From Microbacterium sp. AG1240 (GTDB taxonomy: Bacteria > Actinomycetota > Actinomycetes > Actinomycetales > Microbacteriaceae), in assembly GCF_003635115.1 (NCBI RefSeq), contig NZ_RBXJ01000001.1, positions 930,001 to 994,000 of the forward strand: DNA of 64,000 nucleotides. Reading direction: 5' to 3'. The first letter of the stretch is position 1; the number at the start of each line of letters is the position of its first letter. The translations under genes were made by a program, and so were the position numbers. The notes beneath the pieces were generated by a model that was given only the letters and a program-made list of their open reading frames with translations, did no database searches and was not told where the DNA came from. Shown piece by piece: positions 1 to 9,414 of the stretch.

Positions 1-410
1 ATCTTCCACCCGAACTCGCTCAGGAACGGTTCGCCGACGGCCTCGTCGCGGATTGGGACGCCTGGGCCGACGCGGGGTCGCGCGTGTTCGCCATCGTCGA
101 TCCGCCGCTCAACGGCGACGTCCGCGATCCCGATTGCGTTCTGCTCAATCCGCAGCATCCGCTCGAGTGCGCTCGGCCCCGCGCGGTCGCACTGCCTCCG
201 GGCGATCCGCTTCCGCTGGCCGTCGAGAAAGCGGGCAGGCCGGAGGTACGCCTCATCGACCTCACGGACGCGTTCTGCGACGACCGGTCGTGCTTCGCCG
301 TGATCGGTGGGGAACCGGTGTATTACGACGCCGACCACGTGAGCCGGCGGTACTCGCGCATGCTGGCCGACCGGTTCGAGAGCGCCGTCGATAGCGCCCC
401 CGGCACCTGA
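1..410 (+). CDS. acyltransferase C-terminal part (SGNH domain), truncated by window start
   Basis: Only the last ~135 codons are inside the window (reading frame begins at base 3). The visible part ends in a cysteine-paired stretch (FCDDRSCFAVI) and a D-x-D-H-V segment. These match the end of the periplasmic SGNH domain in OafA/YrhL-type acyltransferases, where Asp and His complete the Ser-Asp-His set. The complete paralogue at 2728-4821 ends the same way (LCPEGTCYAVI, then DQSHL), which supports the call. It probably acetylates or acylates a cell-surface glycan. It converges on the GT2 gene, with 7 nt between the stop codons. The N-terminal membrane half cannot be seen, so a stand-alone SGNH protein is possible. 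Confidence 0.7.
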   Translation, partial: LPPELAQERFADGLVADWDAWADAGSRVFAIVDPPLNGDVRDPDCVLLNPQHPLECARPRAVALPPGDPLPLAVEKAGRPEVRLIDLTDAFCDDRSCFAVIGGEPVYYDADHVSRRYSRMLADRFESAVDSAPGT

Positions 411-417
411 CGGGCGG

Positions 418-1419
418 TCAGGCGGGGGACTCGACGGCGTCGGCGAGAGGAGGCATCGGCCGCCACGACCGATCGCTTGCGATCTTCCGCCCGTCGCGCA
501 GACCTCGCGCCAGATGGCTCGTGCCGCGGATCGTTCTCTCGACCAGCACGAGTCGGATCAGCTCCTTGGCGAGCGTGAGCGCGGTGCCGGCGGCGAACGG
601 CAGGGGTTTGTACGCGCCGTGCGCTCGGTAGTACTGCTTCAAGTAGGCCCGGTTGCGCATGATGTAGTACCGGTAGGCGTTGCTCGACGCGTTCATGTGC
701 CGCACGCCGAAGTCGTGCTGCTTGATCTCGCGGGTGCGGCGCAGTACGAAGTCGTCGACGATGACCGACGTCGTCACTCGGGACGCGAGCCAGCCGTACA
801 TCTGGTCGTCCCAGTAGATGAAGAACCGGGGGTCGGGCAGTCCGATCTCGCGCACGATGTCGCGGTGGATGAACATCCCCTCGAAGCATCCGGAGTTCAT
901 CTCCTTGAACCCGGATGCGTCGAACCCCGCGGGTGCGAACGGGATGGGGATCGCCATCGACTCCGCGACGCGGTACTGCCAGTAGAAGGCACTGCCGTCG
1001 TAGTCGTAACGCCGGCCCTGGATGCTGCGGAAGCGGGGTGTCCATCTGCCCATGCGGGCGAGGCCGTCGGGGATGACCTCCACGTCGTCGTCCATCAGCC
1101 ACATCCACTCGGATCCCAGCTCGTAGGCGACGCGCATGCCTTCGCTGAAGCCGCCCGACCCGCCGGTGTTCGTGTCGAGGCGGCGGTAGACGAGCTCGGT
1201 GCCCACCTGCTCGCGCAGCGCCTCGATGACCTCCGTCGTGTCGTCGGTGGAGGCGTTGTCGATGACGACGACGTGACCGGGTTTGGGATCCATCCGCCCG
1301 ATGCTCTCGAGAAGCCGGGTGAGCAGGTGCGACCGGTTGTAGGTGACGATCGCGATGGTCGCGGACGACGGATCGAACGCTTCGGACTCGGGCACGGATG
1401 AGCGGGAGGAGGCGTTCAT
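418..1419 (-). CDS. GT2 family glycosyltransferase (galactofuranosyl/rhamnosyl type)
   Basis: A 333-residue cytosolic glycosyltransferase. It has a GT-A fold start (IAIVTYNRSHLLTRLLES), the acceptor-side VVIDNASTDDT, a metal-binding LMDDDVE around residue 115 and a later FFIYWDDQMYGWL motif. The last is typical of GlfT2/WbbL-like enzymes that add galactofuranose or rhamnose to a lipid-linked or polymer acceptor. It lies just downstream of the O-antigen-ligase-like gene on the same strand (27 nt apart) and next to SGNH acyltransferases, so a role in a surface polysaccharide is likely. TAGGAT lies 10 nt upstream of the ATG and no Shine-Dalgarno is seen, so it may also be transcribed alone. The donor sugar is not determined by the sequence. 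Confidence 0.85.
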   Translation of the reverse strand: MNASSRSSVPESEAFDPSSATIAIVTYNRSHLLTRLLESIGRMDPKPGHVVVIDNASTDDTTEVIEALREQVGTELVYRRLDTNTGGSGGFSEGMRVAYELGSEWMWLMDDDVEVIPDGLARMGRWTPRFRSIQGRRYDYDGSAFYWQYRVAESMAIPIPFAPAGFDASGFKEMNSGCFEGMFIHRDIVREIGLPDPRFFIYWDDQMYGWLASRVTTSVIVDDFVLRRTREIKQHDFGVRHMNASSNAYRYYIMRNRAYLKQYYRAHGAYKPLPFAAGTALTLAKELIRLVLVERTIRGTSHLARGLRDGRKIASDRSWRPMPPLADAVESPA

Positions 1420-1446
1420 ATCGTGCTCGATCCTAACCGAGGCACC

Positions 1447-2682
1447 TCAGGAGACCTGGCCGGGCGCCTCTCCGCGTTCGATCGCCATGCTCTGCTCGGC
1501 GGGCCCGACCCCGATGAGGGGCGCCTGCTTGATCTTCGCGCCGAGCAGCACGAGCAGCATCCATCCCCACAGCAGGAGCACGCCGGGTTCGGCGACGCCT
1601 TCGACGAGAAGGAGCGCGGCGAGGAGCGTCGGGAGGAGCGAAAGGGGGGAGTAGGGGCGGTCGGCGCGCAGGTCGAAGCGGGGGCGATCGATCGCGAAGA
1701 ACCAGGCGCGCCAGATGAAGGCGAGCAGCGTGAGAGCCAGGAGCACCACCCCGACCGGGCCGAGGTGAGCGAAGACCTGGGCCCACGCACCCTCCGCTCG
1801 GGCGAGTTCGGCACCGAAGGCGATCCAGACGACGGCGCCGCCGGCGAGGCCCGCCGTGGCGTACAGGAGGTAGTAGCGGGTGCGCTCGCCGGGGTGGGTT
1901 GCGGTGCGCATGAGGAGCACGGTCGTGAGGACGAGGGTCACGCCGGCGACGGCGAGGAGCGAGACGGTCGAGCCCGAGCGGACGAGGATGAACGCCGCGA
2001 TCACGATCCAGGCGAGCAGAACGGGGCGCCGCGGAGCCCGGGCTGCGAAGCGGATGACGAACACGGTCATGGCGAGCACCATGAGCGCCCCGAGCACGCC
2101 GGGGTCGCCGACGAGACCCTCGAGAGGACTGGCTCCGAAGAAGTCGCCGCTGGACCAGAACGTGGCGGGGTCGGAGTCGGCCGAGGCGACGACGAATCCC
2201 GGCAGGAGCGGACCGCCCACGAAGACGCCGACCGCCAGCTCGAAGACGATCGAGAGGCCGATCAGCCACTTCAGCGCGGAGGCGATGGTGCGCACGACAT
2301 CGCGCCAGGTGAGGGCGGCGGCGATGAACATCGCGTGCACGGCGGCGGCGGCCAGCAGCATCCACACCACCGCTGCCTCCACCGGCCGGGGGCTCCAGAT
2401 CATCGGCACCGCGGCCCAGAGGAGGAAGGCGAGCGCGACCCATGGAAGCCGACGCCACTGGAGCGGGGGTCGGATGGTCACCCACAGCACGATCGTGACG
2501 ACGACCGTCGCCGCCACGAGCACGCCCGTACCGACCGGGCCGAGGGCGAAGACCCAGCCCGATCCGATGAGGGCGGCGACGATGACGAAGACGCACCACC
2601 CGCGCAGCAGGAGGTGGCCGGTCGTCTCGCGCGCCGGTGCCTCCGGGGGAGCGGACGCGGGATGCTTCGTCGAGATCGCCAT
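1447..2682 (-). CDS. O-antigen ligase-like polysaccharide membrane protein
   Basis: A 411-residue integral membrane protein with about ten hydrophobic segments and a short periplasmic-type stretch (LPGFVVASADSDPATFWSSG) in the second third. This is the layout of WaaL/Wzy-family ligases and polymerases. Such proteins transfer or polymerise undecaprenyl-linked glycans at the outer face of the membrane. The C-terminal half keeps several TM helices and an Arg-containing loop (RTATHPGERTRYY). The start ATG at 2682 has GGAAGG four bases upstream and a TACCCT promoter element. It is divergent from the acyltransferase at 2728. Assignment rests on topology and context and not on a diagnostic motif. 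Confidence 0.65.
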   Translation of the reverse strand: MAISTKHPASAPPEAPARETTGHLLLRGWCVFVIVAALIGSGWVFALGPVGTGVLVAATVVVTIVLWVTIRPPLQWRRLPWVALAFLLWAAVPMIWSPRPVEAAVVWMLLAAAAVHAMFIAAALTWRDVVRTIASALKWLIGLSIVFELAVGVFVGGPLLPGFVVASADSDPATFWSSGDFFGASPLEGLVGDPGVLGALMVLAMTVFVIRFAARAPRRPVLLAWIVIAAFILVRSGSTVSLLAVAGVTLVLTTVLLMRTATHPGERTRYYLLYATAGLAGGAVVWIAFGAELARAEGAWAQVFAHLGPVGVVLLALTLLAFIWRAWFFAIDRPRFDLRADRPYSPLSLLPTLLAALLLVEGVAEPGVLLLWGWMLLVLLGAKIKQAPLIGVGPAEQSMAIERGEAPGQVS

Positions 2683-2727
2683 CGTGCCTTCCAGGGTAGT
2701 GCGGCAGCGACCTTACGCTAGATGGAT

Positions 2728-4821
2728 GTGCAGTCGTCTCCCCCTCACCTCGCTGCGAGCGGGATGAGTCGGGCGAGCTCCGCATCGGGAGCGTCTTCCG
2801 GGCTCCGGAGCACGATGGCGACCGCGTCTGCGTCCGCCGTGCGCAGAGCCGACATCGACGGCCTTCGAGCGTTCGCGATCGCCCTCGTCGTCATCTACCA
2901 CGTCTGGGTCGGGCGGGTCTCGGGCGGCGTCGACGTCTTCCTGATGGTCTCGGCGTACTTCCTGACGTCGTCATTCCTCCGCCGCGCCGCCAGCGTCGAT
3001 GCGCCGTATCTCGGCCGGTTCTGGTTGCGCAGGTTCGCCCGCTTGATCCCCGCCGCCGCTGTCACGGTACTCGGGGTGCTGCTGCTCGCCGCGGCGGTGT
3101 TCCCCACGTCGTCGTGGAACACGATCTGGTCGCAATCGTTCGCGTCGCTCTTCTACGCGCAGAACTGGCAGTTGTCGGCGGAGTCGGTGGACTACTACGC
3201 ACGCACCGAGACCTTCCCCTCGCCGCTCCTGCACTTCTGGTCGCTGTCCATCCAGGGCCAGGTCTTCCTCCTCTGGCCGGTGCTCATCGCGGGTGGGCTC
3301 TGGGTGGCCCGCCGTCTGCGGCTCAACCCGCGACGCGTGCTGCTGATCGTCTTCGGTGCGGTCTTCGCCGCATCCTTCATCCGCTCGATCGTCTACACCA
3401 GCGCCGATCAGCAGCTGGCGTACTTCGACACGTGGTCGCGGCTCTGGGAGTTCGCCCTCGGGTCGTTGCTCGCGATCATCGCGCCGTCGTTGCGCATCCG
3501 CGCCCGCTTCGGTGCGATCCTGGCGTGGGTCGGCATCGCCGGGGTGCTGCTGTGCGGGATCGTCCTGGACGTCGAGTCGGGGTTCCCCGGCGCAGCGGCG
3601 CTCTGGCCCACGCTGAGCGCAGCCTTCCTGATCCTGGCGGGACAGGCCGAGACGACGAGCGCTCCTGTCCGGTTCCTCGGTTCGACCTGGATGGTCCGGC
3701 TGGGGACCATCGCCTACAGCCTCTACCTGGTCCACTGGCCCGTGTTGGTGGCGTACCTCGTCATCACCGATTCGGCCTCGGTCTCTTTCATCGGCGGCCT
3801 CCTGGTCGTCGCCGTGTCGCTGACGCTGGCCATCACCCTCAACCGCCTCGTGGAGCGTCGGACCGAGAAGGCGTCGTCGGTATCTCTGCGCAGAAGCGTC
3901 GGCGTCACCGTCGGGTGGCTGCTCATCGTGCTCGTGCCCCTCACGGGGTGGCAGGCCGCCGACCGCATCCGGTCGGCGATGGCCGACCCGCAGGCGAACC
4001 CCGGTGCCTCGGTCCTCCTTCCGCGCAACGCCGCGAACGTGATCGCCGACGCCGACATCGTCCCGGTCGGCACCGCTGTGGATACGGACTGGGTGGACTT
4101 CGACTCGAGGTGCACGCAGGACAGGGTGCCCCGCGATCGTTCGCTGGCTGCGACCTGCCTCGAGACCCTGAGCGCGGAAAGTGCTGCGCGCACCGCTCTC
4201 ATCATCGGCGACTCCCACGCGCAGCAGTGGTCGGGGGCGTTGTTGCCGATCCTGCAGGACGAGGGCTGGAACGTCGTTGCGCTCCTCAAAGGCGGGTGCT
4301 TCTTCGCCCCGGGTGAGGCCGCCCAGGTCGACGCCGAGTGCGAGGACTGGGAACGGGCGGCGGCGTCCTACGCCGAGGATTCCCCCGCGGATCTCGTGGT
4401 CCTGATCGGCAGCCGAGCCGTCGCGGAGTCGCCGGAGGAGCGGCTGCCGCTCGGCATCGAGGAGCGAGTGGATCAGATCGTCGCTTCCGGATCCGATGTC
4501 CTCCTCATCCGGGACAATCCGCGGTACGAGACGAACATGTACCGCTGCGTCGAGGACAACGGGCGAGAGGCCGCCGAGTGCACCCGCGCTCGGGCCGACG
4601 TCTCGGCCGAGATCAATCCCGCCGCGGAGCTGGGTTCTCGCGAGGGCGTCCATGCCGTGGATCTCCTCGACTTCCTGTGCCCCGAGGGGACGTGCTACGC
4701 GGTCATCGGCAACGTGGCGGTGTACCTGGATCAGAGTCACCTCTCCGCCACGTACGCGGCGAGCCTCACACCGGCGATGCGCGACGCCCTCGCGTCGATC
4801 CCCGGCATCCCCCTCGGGTAG
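2728..4821 (+). CDS. acyltransferase 3 family membrane protein with C-terminal SGNH domain
   Basis: About 697 residues. The N-terminal half is an OafA/YrhL acyltransferase-3 membrane domain: RADIDGLRAFAIALVVIYH carries the catalytic-type His, followed by FLMVSAYFLTSSFLRR and about ten TM helices. The C-terminal half (from ~residue 430) is a secreted SGNH domain with IIGDSHAQQW (nucleophile Ser) and DQSHLSATY (Asp/His). Proteins of this design O-acetylate surface polysaccharides. I place the start at GTG 2728, because TACGCT (2714-2719) sits 8 nt before it. ATG 2722 in the same frame is only 2 nt from that element, and internal ATGs at 2764 and 2815 are also possible. It is a paralogue of the truncated gene at the window start. 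Confidence 0.88.
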   Translation: MQSSPPHLAASGMSRASSASGASSGLRSTMATASASAVRRADIDGLRAFAIALVVIYHVWVGRVSGGVDVFLMVSAYFLTSSFLRRAASVDAPYLGRFWLRRFARLIPAAAVTVLGVLLLAAAVFPTSSWNTIWSQSFASLFYAQNWQLSAESVDYYARTETFPSPLLHFWSLSIQGQVFLLWPVLIAGGLWVARRLRLNPRRVLLIVFGAVFAASFIRSIVYTSADQQLAYFDTWSRLWEFALGSLLAIIAPSLRIRARFGAILAWVGIAGVLLCGIVLDVESGFPGAAALWPTLSAAFLILAGQAETTSAPVRFLGSTWMVRLGTIAYSLYLVHWPVLVAYLVITDSASVSFIGGLLVVAVSLTLAITLNRLVERRTEKASSVSLRRSVGVTVGWLLIVLVPLTGWQAADRIRSAMADPQANPGASVLLPRNAANVIADADIVPVGTAVDTDWVDFDSRCTQDRVPRDRSLAATCLETLSAESAARTALIIGDSHAQQWSGALLPILQDEGWNVVALLKGGCFFAPGEAAQVDAECEDWERAAASYAEDSPADLVVLIGSRAVAESPEERLPLGIEERVDQIVASGSDVLLIRDNPRYETNMYRCVEDNGREAAECTRARADVSAEINPAAELGSREGVHAVDLLDFLCPEGTCYAVIGNVAVYLDQSHLSATYAASLTPAMRDALASIPGIPLG

Positions 4822-4877
4822 CGGGGTCCCTTTCCGAGACGCGATGGGGTCTTCCGCGCCGCCTCTACGATGGGAGC

Positions 4878-6041
4878 GTGCTGACCCGGATCTCGAACAC
4901 GCCGCGCGACTACGCCTGGGGCTCCACCACCCTGATCGCCGAACTGGAGGGGCGCTCCCCGAGCGGCCGACCCGAGGCCGAGGTGTGGTTCGGCGATCAC
5001 CCCGGCTCGCCCTCCGAGGTGCACGACGGCACCGGCCGCACGCTCGACGACTGGCTCCCCGCGGAGGCCGCCGCCGACGACGGGGCGGCGAGGCTGCCGT
5101 ACCTGCTCAAACTGCTCGCGGCCGGCGCGCCGCTGTCGATCCAGGTGCATCCGTCGAAGGCGCAGGCCGAGGCCGGGTTCGCCCGGGAAGAGGCCGCGGG
5201 CGTTCCGCGCGAGGCCGGCGAGAGGAACTATCGCGACGACAATCACAAACCCGAGGTCATCGTCGCGCTGAGCGACCCGTTCGTCGCCCTGGCAGGACTG
5301 CGCGACCTCGAGGCGACGCGGCGTCTGGTCGACGGCCTCGGAGCCGACGCGGCGACGCTGCGCGCGCATCTCGAGGGAACGGATGCGGGGGAGGCCCTGC
5401 GTTCGACGATCGGGTGGCTGCTCGGCGGCGACGCGCAGGTCGACGTCGATCGCATCATCGGCGCCGCCGCGTCGGCGTCGTCGGACGAGTTCGCGGCCGA
5501 GCTCGCGCTGTCGGCCCGACTCGCCGAGGCCTACCCCGGCGACCCCGGTGTGGTCGTCGCGCTGCTGATGAACCTCGTGTCGCTGCGACCGGGGGAGGCC
5601 GTCTTCGTTCCCGCCGGCGTCCTCCACGCGTACGTCGCGGGGCTGGGGGTCGAGCTCATGGCCGCGAGCGACAATGTTCTGCGGGGCGGACTGACACCGA
5701 AGCACATCGACGTCGCTGAGCTGCTCTCCCTGGTGGATGCTGCGCCCTCCCCGCCGCCGAGGCTCGCGCCGGTCGCGCTCGAAGCCGGTGCGGAGCTCTT
5801 CGACGCGGGTGTGCCCGACTTCGCGCTGCTGCACGTCGAGGCGACCGCCGCACCGATCCACGCCGCGCTGCGGGGCACCGCCATCGCGCTCGCGACGCGC
5901 GGCACGGTTCGCGTGACGGGTGCTTCGGGGGAGAGCATCGAGCTCTCACCGGGTCAGGCGGTTCTCGCGACGGTCGACGAGGCCCCGCTGGCGGTCGTGG
6001 GCTTGGGGGAGCTCTTCATTGCCATGCCCGGCGAGGTCTGA
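4878..6041 (+). CDS. manA: mannose-6-phosphate isomerase
   Basis: A 387-residue type I phosphomannose isomerase interconverting fructose-6-P and mannose-6-P, which feeds GDP-mannose for glycans and lipoglycans. Zinc and active-site segments are visible: SIQVHPSKAQAE (Gln and His ligands), YRDDNHKPEV (Glu ligand) and FVPAGVLHAYVAGLGVELMA (His ligand, substrate loop), then SDNVLRGGLTPKHID. GTG 4878 is chosen because TACGAT (4866-4871) lies 6 nt upstream and the protein then begins MLTRISNTPRDYAWGS, as the family does. The cluster with whiB2 and DUF3499 is seen in many actinobacteria, including the Rv3255c-Rv3260c region of M. tuberculosis, although there the manB gene is also present. Confidence 0.95.
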   Translation: MLTRISNTPRDYAWGSTTLIAELEGRSPSGRPEAEVWFGDHPGSPSEVHDGTGRTLDDWLPAEAAADDGAARLPYLLKLLAAGAPLSIQVHPSKAQAEAGFAREEAAGVPREAGERNYRDDNHKPEVIVALSDPFVALAGLRDLEATRRLVDGLGADAATLRAHLEGTDAGEALRSTIGWLLGGDAQVDVDRIIGAAASASSDEFAAELALSARLAEAYPGDPGVVVALLMNLVSLRPGEAVFVPAGVLHAYVAGLGVELMAASDNVLRGGLTPKHIDVAELLSLVDAAPSPPPRLAPVALEAGAELFDAGVPDFALLHVEATAAPIHAALRGTAIALATRGTVRVTGASGESIELSPGQAVLATVDEAPLAVVGLGELFIAMPGEV

Positions 6042-6119
6042 CCTGCCGATTCAGCCCGCGACACGCCGACGAATCCGCGTAAAGGTTCAATGCGCGCTTG
6101 AGGCTTTAGTATCCGCGAC

Positions 6120-6148
6120 TTGATTTCCGCGAATAACACCGGTGTAAT
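6120..6148 (+). promoter_or_regulatory. putative sigma-70 promoter of whiB2
   Basis: TTGATT (6120-6125) and TGTAAT (6143-6148) are 17 nt apart, in a locally AT-rich stretch ahead of whiB2. A transcript starting near 6155 would have a ~38-nt leader with GAAGGGGA before the ATG at 6193. Seen in sequence; not tested. Confidence 0.5.
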
Positions 6149-6192
6149 TATGAGCGCGTGACCGACACGCGGGGGATCGCGAAGGGGACGAA

Positions 6193-6513
6193 ATGGCGTC
6201 AGATTACCGTTCCGGTGCACCCGAGAACTGGTTCGTCGATCCGGTGCAGCTGGGTGTCCCCGGTGTCCGCCGCGAGGCCGACGTCGAAGACAACGCGCTC
6301 GCCTGGCAGACCGATGCGCTCTGCTCGCAGACCGACCCCGAAGCGTTCTTCCCCGAGAAGGGCGGCTCGACCCGAGACGCCAAGCGCGTCTGCACGACCT
6401 GCGACGTCCGCACGGAATGCCTCGAGTACGCGTTGCAGAACGACGAGCGCTTCGGCATCTGGGGCGGCCTCAGCGAGCGCGAGCGACGCAAGCTCAAGCG
6501 TCGCGCCAGCTGA
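6193..6513 (+). CDS. whiB2: WhiB-family iron-sulfur regulator, WhiB2/WhmD type
   Basis: A 106-residue Wbl protein. The four cluster ligands are Cys44, Cys67, Cys70 and Cys76 (LCSQTD, VCTTCDVRTEC), holding a [4Fe-4S] cluster. The GIWGG turn at ~88-92 and a basic tail (SERERRKLKRRAS) contact sigma factor and DNA. Neighbours (manA upstream; GT2, DUF5719 and DUF3499 downstream) are those of WhiB2/WhmD, which acts in septation in mycobacteria and in spore septation as WhiD in Streptomyces. GAAGGGGA (6181-6188) supports the ATG at 6193, unlike the leaderless genes around it. Septation control here is inferred from the family. Confidence 0.92.
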   Translation: MASDYRSGAPENWFVDPVQLGVPGVRREADVEDNALAWQTDALCSQTDPEAFFPEKGGSTRDAKRVCTTCDVRTECLEYALQNDERFGIWGGLSERERRKLKRRAS

Positions 6514-6582
6514 TCGTCGATACCGATCGCTTCGGCGCGTGCGGCTCGCCCTCGTCGCGCCGCCGTTTAGGCTGATCGCGCC

Positions 6583-9414
6583 ATGCCCGCGCGAGTTCAT
6601 GCCATTCTCGTCGTGCGTCCCGAGGGACGTACGCCCGCTGCGCCGCACCTGAAGCGCACGATCGATGCCCTCCGGGCGCAGACCCAGCCGGTCGACGCCC
6701 TCACGATCGTGCTCTGCGGTGGCGACGCCGCACTGACCGAGATCGCCGCCGCCTCCGGCGCCGAGGGTGTCATCACCGCCCCGCACTCGACGGGCTTCGC
6801 CGCGGCGACCGCCCTCGCGACGCCACGGCTGACGGGCGACGCCGTCTGGCTGCTCGCTCAGGACACCGCGCCCGAGCCCCAGGCGCTGACGCGGTTGGCG
6901 GGTGCCCTGGAACTCGCACCGTCGCTGGCGATGGTCGCCCCCAAGCTCGTGCGCTGGGACGACCGCACCGAGATCGTGTCGCTGGGTGTGAGCATGAGCG
7001 GCCTCGGCCGCGCCGTCGAACTGGCCGCCGACGAACTCGACCAGGGCCAGCACGACGCCGCGGCGGACGTGCTCGGTTCCGACATCCGCGGCGTGCTCGT
7101 GCGACGCGAGGACTGGCGGGCGCTCGGCGGCCTCGACCCCGCGCTGGCGGGCGCCGACGAGGGTCTCGACCTCGGAGTGCGCGCGAGACTCGCCGGCGAC
7201 CTCGTCACCGTCGTCCCCAGCGCGCGGGTCGCCGTCGCCGGAGACGGTGTCGCCTCCCTCCCCGACGGCCACCGTGCCTCGCGTCGCGCGTTCGCGGTGC
7301 GCACGGCCGAGCTCCACCGCCGCCTGAGCTACGCCCCGGGGTTCGCGGTGCCGCTGCACTGGCTGTCGCTGCTCCCCCTCGCGATCTGGCGCACGATCAT
7401 GCACCTGGTATCGAAGGAACCGGGGCGCGTCTGGCCGGAGTGGCTGGCGACGCTGCGCGTTCTGGTGCGTCTGGATCACGTCGCTCGTGCGCGCGGGCGG
7501 ATCCGTGCCGTGCGCCGCGTCGGCTGGCCGCGTCTGGCCTCGCTCCGCGTGAGCCGCACGCAGCTGCGGCTTCGGCTCGACGGCGACGCCGAGCCCACAG
7601 CGCCCGTGCGCTCCGACCTCCGCTTCTTCACCGGCGGCGCGGCCTGGGTGGTGCTCGGGGCGATCCTCGTGTCGGTCGCCGCTTTCCCCACGCTTCTGGC
7701 GTGGCCGGCTCTCGGGGGCGGCGCGCTCGCCCCGATGCAGGACACCGTCGCGCGCCTCTGGGCCGACGCGGGCTTCGGCCAGCGCTCCACCGGACTCGCC
7801 GAGATCGGCCCGGCCGACCCCTTCTCGGCCGTCATCGCGCTCCTGGGCACCCTGTGGCCCTTCGAGCCCGCGCGCGCGATGGTGCTCCTCTGGCTCGCGG
7901 CTCTGCCCCTCGCTGTGCTCGGCGCGTGGTTCGCGAGCACCCGCGTGACCGAACGCTCCTCGCTCCGGCTCACCGCGGCCGTCGCGTGGGCGCTCGCCCC
8001 GACGTTCCTCGCGGCGCTCTCCGAGGGTCGCGCGGCGGGCGTGATCGTGCACCTGCTCCTCCCGTGGCTCTTCTACACCGCGAGCGTGGCGCATCGCTCG
8101 TGGGCCGCCGCGGGCGCAGCATCCCTGCTCCTGGTCGCCGTGATCGCGTGCTCGCCGTCGCTGGCTCCGGCGTTCGTGCTGCTGTGGTCGGCGACCCTGC
8201 TTCTCGTCGCCCTCGTCAAGCGCGGTCGCGGACTCGGCCAGATCGTCTGGCTCTTCGTGCCCTCGGTGGTCGCCTTCGCGCCGCTGGTCTGGCATCAGGT
8301 GCGCGTCGGCAACCCGTGGGCTCTGCTGGCCGACCCGGGTGTGCCCTACGCGGGCGCCACGGTGGGAGCCGACGCGATCGGACGCTTCCTGCTCGCGACG
8401 GGGTTCCCGCTGTCCGACCCGGGTGGTTGGTCATCGCTGCTCGCGGGCGCTCCGACATGGTGGGTGCCGCTGCTCGCCGCCCCGATCGCCGTGCTCGCCC
8501 TGCTCGCGGTGCTGACCCCGCGATGGGTCAGCGGCGCGGCGCTGCTCGTCATCGCCGGCACGGGGCTTGCGACGGCGTTCGCCGCGATCGGGGTGGCGGT
8601 GTCGTTCGTCGACGCCACGGCCGTCGCGATCTGGCCTGGTGCGGCTCTCAGCCTGGCGTGGCTCGGCGCGATCGGTGCCGCCATGGTCACCCTCGATGCG
8701 GGTGTGGTGAACCGCATGCGCGTGGTCCGTCCGATCGCCGCGGTGCTCGCCCTGGCGGCGCTGGCGGTCGCTGCGGTTCCGGTGCTCACGCTCTCGTTCC
8801 GCAACGAGCTGGCGCTGACCAACGGGCCCGCCTCGACCCTGCCGGCCTACGTCGCCGCCGAGGGCCGCGACGACGCTCGGCTGGGCACGCTCGTGCTCGA
8901 CCCCGACGACACCGGTCTTCACGTGCGCGTGGTGTGGGGCGGCAGCGAGACCCTGGGCGGCCAGAGCACCGTCGTCTCGACGCGCGACTCCGTCGACGCG
9001 TCGGACCGGGACGTGGCCGATCTCGCTGCGAGCCTCGTCACGTCGTCGGCGGGCGACGCCGTCTCAGACCTGGCCGAGCGCGGGATCGCCTTCGTGCTGC
9101 TCACTCCGGGTGATCCGGCCACGGCCGACGCGGCCGCGACCCTGCAGCTGTCGGCATCGACCGCGCTCGATCAGCTCGGCGGGCTCGACACCGTCGGCGA
9201 CACCTCTCGCGGCACGCTGTGGCGCGTGACCGAGGCGGTCGCTCCGCGCGCCGAACCCTCGCGGATGACGCGGGATACGGCGCTCCTGATCGCCGGCGTG
9301 CAGATCGGTGTCGTCGTCATCGCCCTGCTGCTCGCCATCCCCACGACCGCCAGCCGAGGAACGGCACGCCGATCTCCGCGCATCGTCGGGCCTACTCCCG
9401 GGGAGACCCGATGA
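6583..9414 (+). CDS. large membrane glycosyltransferase, GT2 domain plus multi-TM region
   Basis: A 943-residue protein. Residues ~1-230 form a GT2-like domain (VHAILVVRPEGR, WLLAQDTAPEPQAL, LAGADEGLDLGVRARLAGD). They are followed by roughly twelve TM helices and, from ~730, an extracytoplasmic region (LDPDDTGLHVRVVWGGSE) before a last TM near the C-terminus. This is the family found downstream of whiB2 across actinobacteria. A role in cell-wall glycan assembly is plausible but the substrate is unknown. TAGGCT (6568-6573) lies 9 nt before the ATG with no Shine-Dalgarno. The stop overlaps the next start by 4 nt (ATGA), so translation of the two is likely coupled. Confidence 0.85.
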   Translation: MPARVHAILVVRPEGRTPAAPHLKRTIDALRAQTQPVDALTIVLCGGDAALTEIAAASGAEGVITAPHSTGFAAATALATPRLTGDAVWLLAQDTAPEPQALTRLAGALELAPSLAMVAPKLVRWDDRTEIVSLGVSMSGLGRAVELAADELDQGQHDAAADVLGSDIRGVLVRREDWRALGGLDPALAGADEGLDLGVRARLAGDLVTVVPSARVAVAGDGVASLPDGHRASRRAFAVRTAELHRRLSYAPGFAVPLHWLSLLPLAIWRTIMHLVSKEPGRVWPEWLATLRVLVRLDHVARARGRIRAVRRVGWPRLASLRVSRTQLRLRLDGDAEPTAPVRSDLRFFTGGAAWVVLGAILVSVAAFPTLLAWPALGGGALAPMQDTVARLWADAGFGQRSTGLAEIGPADPFSAVIALLGTLWPFEPARAMVLLWLAALPLAVLGAWFASTRVTERSSLRLTAAVAWALAPTFLAALSEGRAAGVIVHLLLPWLFYTASVAHRSWAAAGAASLLLVAVIACSPSLAPAFVLLWSATLLLVALVKRGRGLGQIVWLFVPSVVAFAPLVWHQVRVGNPWALLADPGVPYAGATVGADAIGRFLLATGFPLSDPGGWSSLLAGAPTWWVPLLAAPIAVLALLAVLTPRWVSGAALLVIAGTGLATAFAAIGVAVSFVDATAVAIWPGAALSLAWLGAIGAAMVTLDAGVVNRMRVVRPIAAVLALAALAVAAVPVLTLSFRNELALTNGPASTLPAYVAAEGRDDARLGTLVLDPDDTGLHVRVVWGGSETLGGQSTVVSTRDSVDASDRDVADLAASLVTSSAGDAVSDLAERGIAFVLLTPGDPATADAAATLQLSASTALDQLGGLDTVGDTSRGTLWRVTEAVAPRAEPSRMTRDTALLIAGVQIGVVVIALLLAIPTTASRGTARRSPRIVGPTPGETR

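Noticed and set aside
6199..8295. Very long open frames antisense to real genes (for example here, opposite secA at 33992-36937, and opposite katG at 13821-16511)
   Set aside because: High GC makes stop codons rare in the other frames. The translations are Arg/Gly/Pro-rich without domains, and the sense genes are conserved families.
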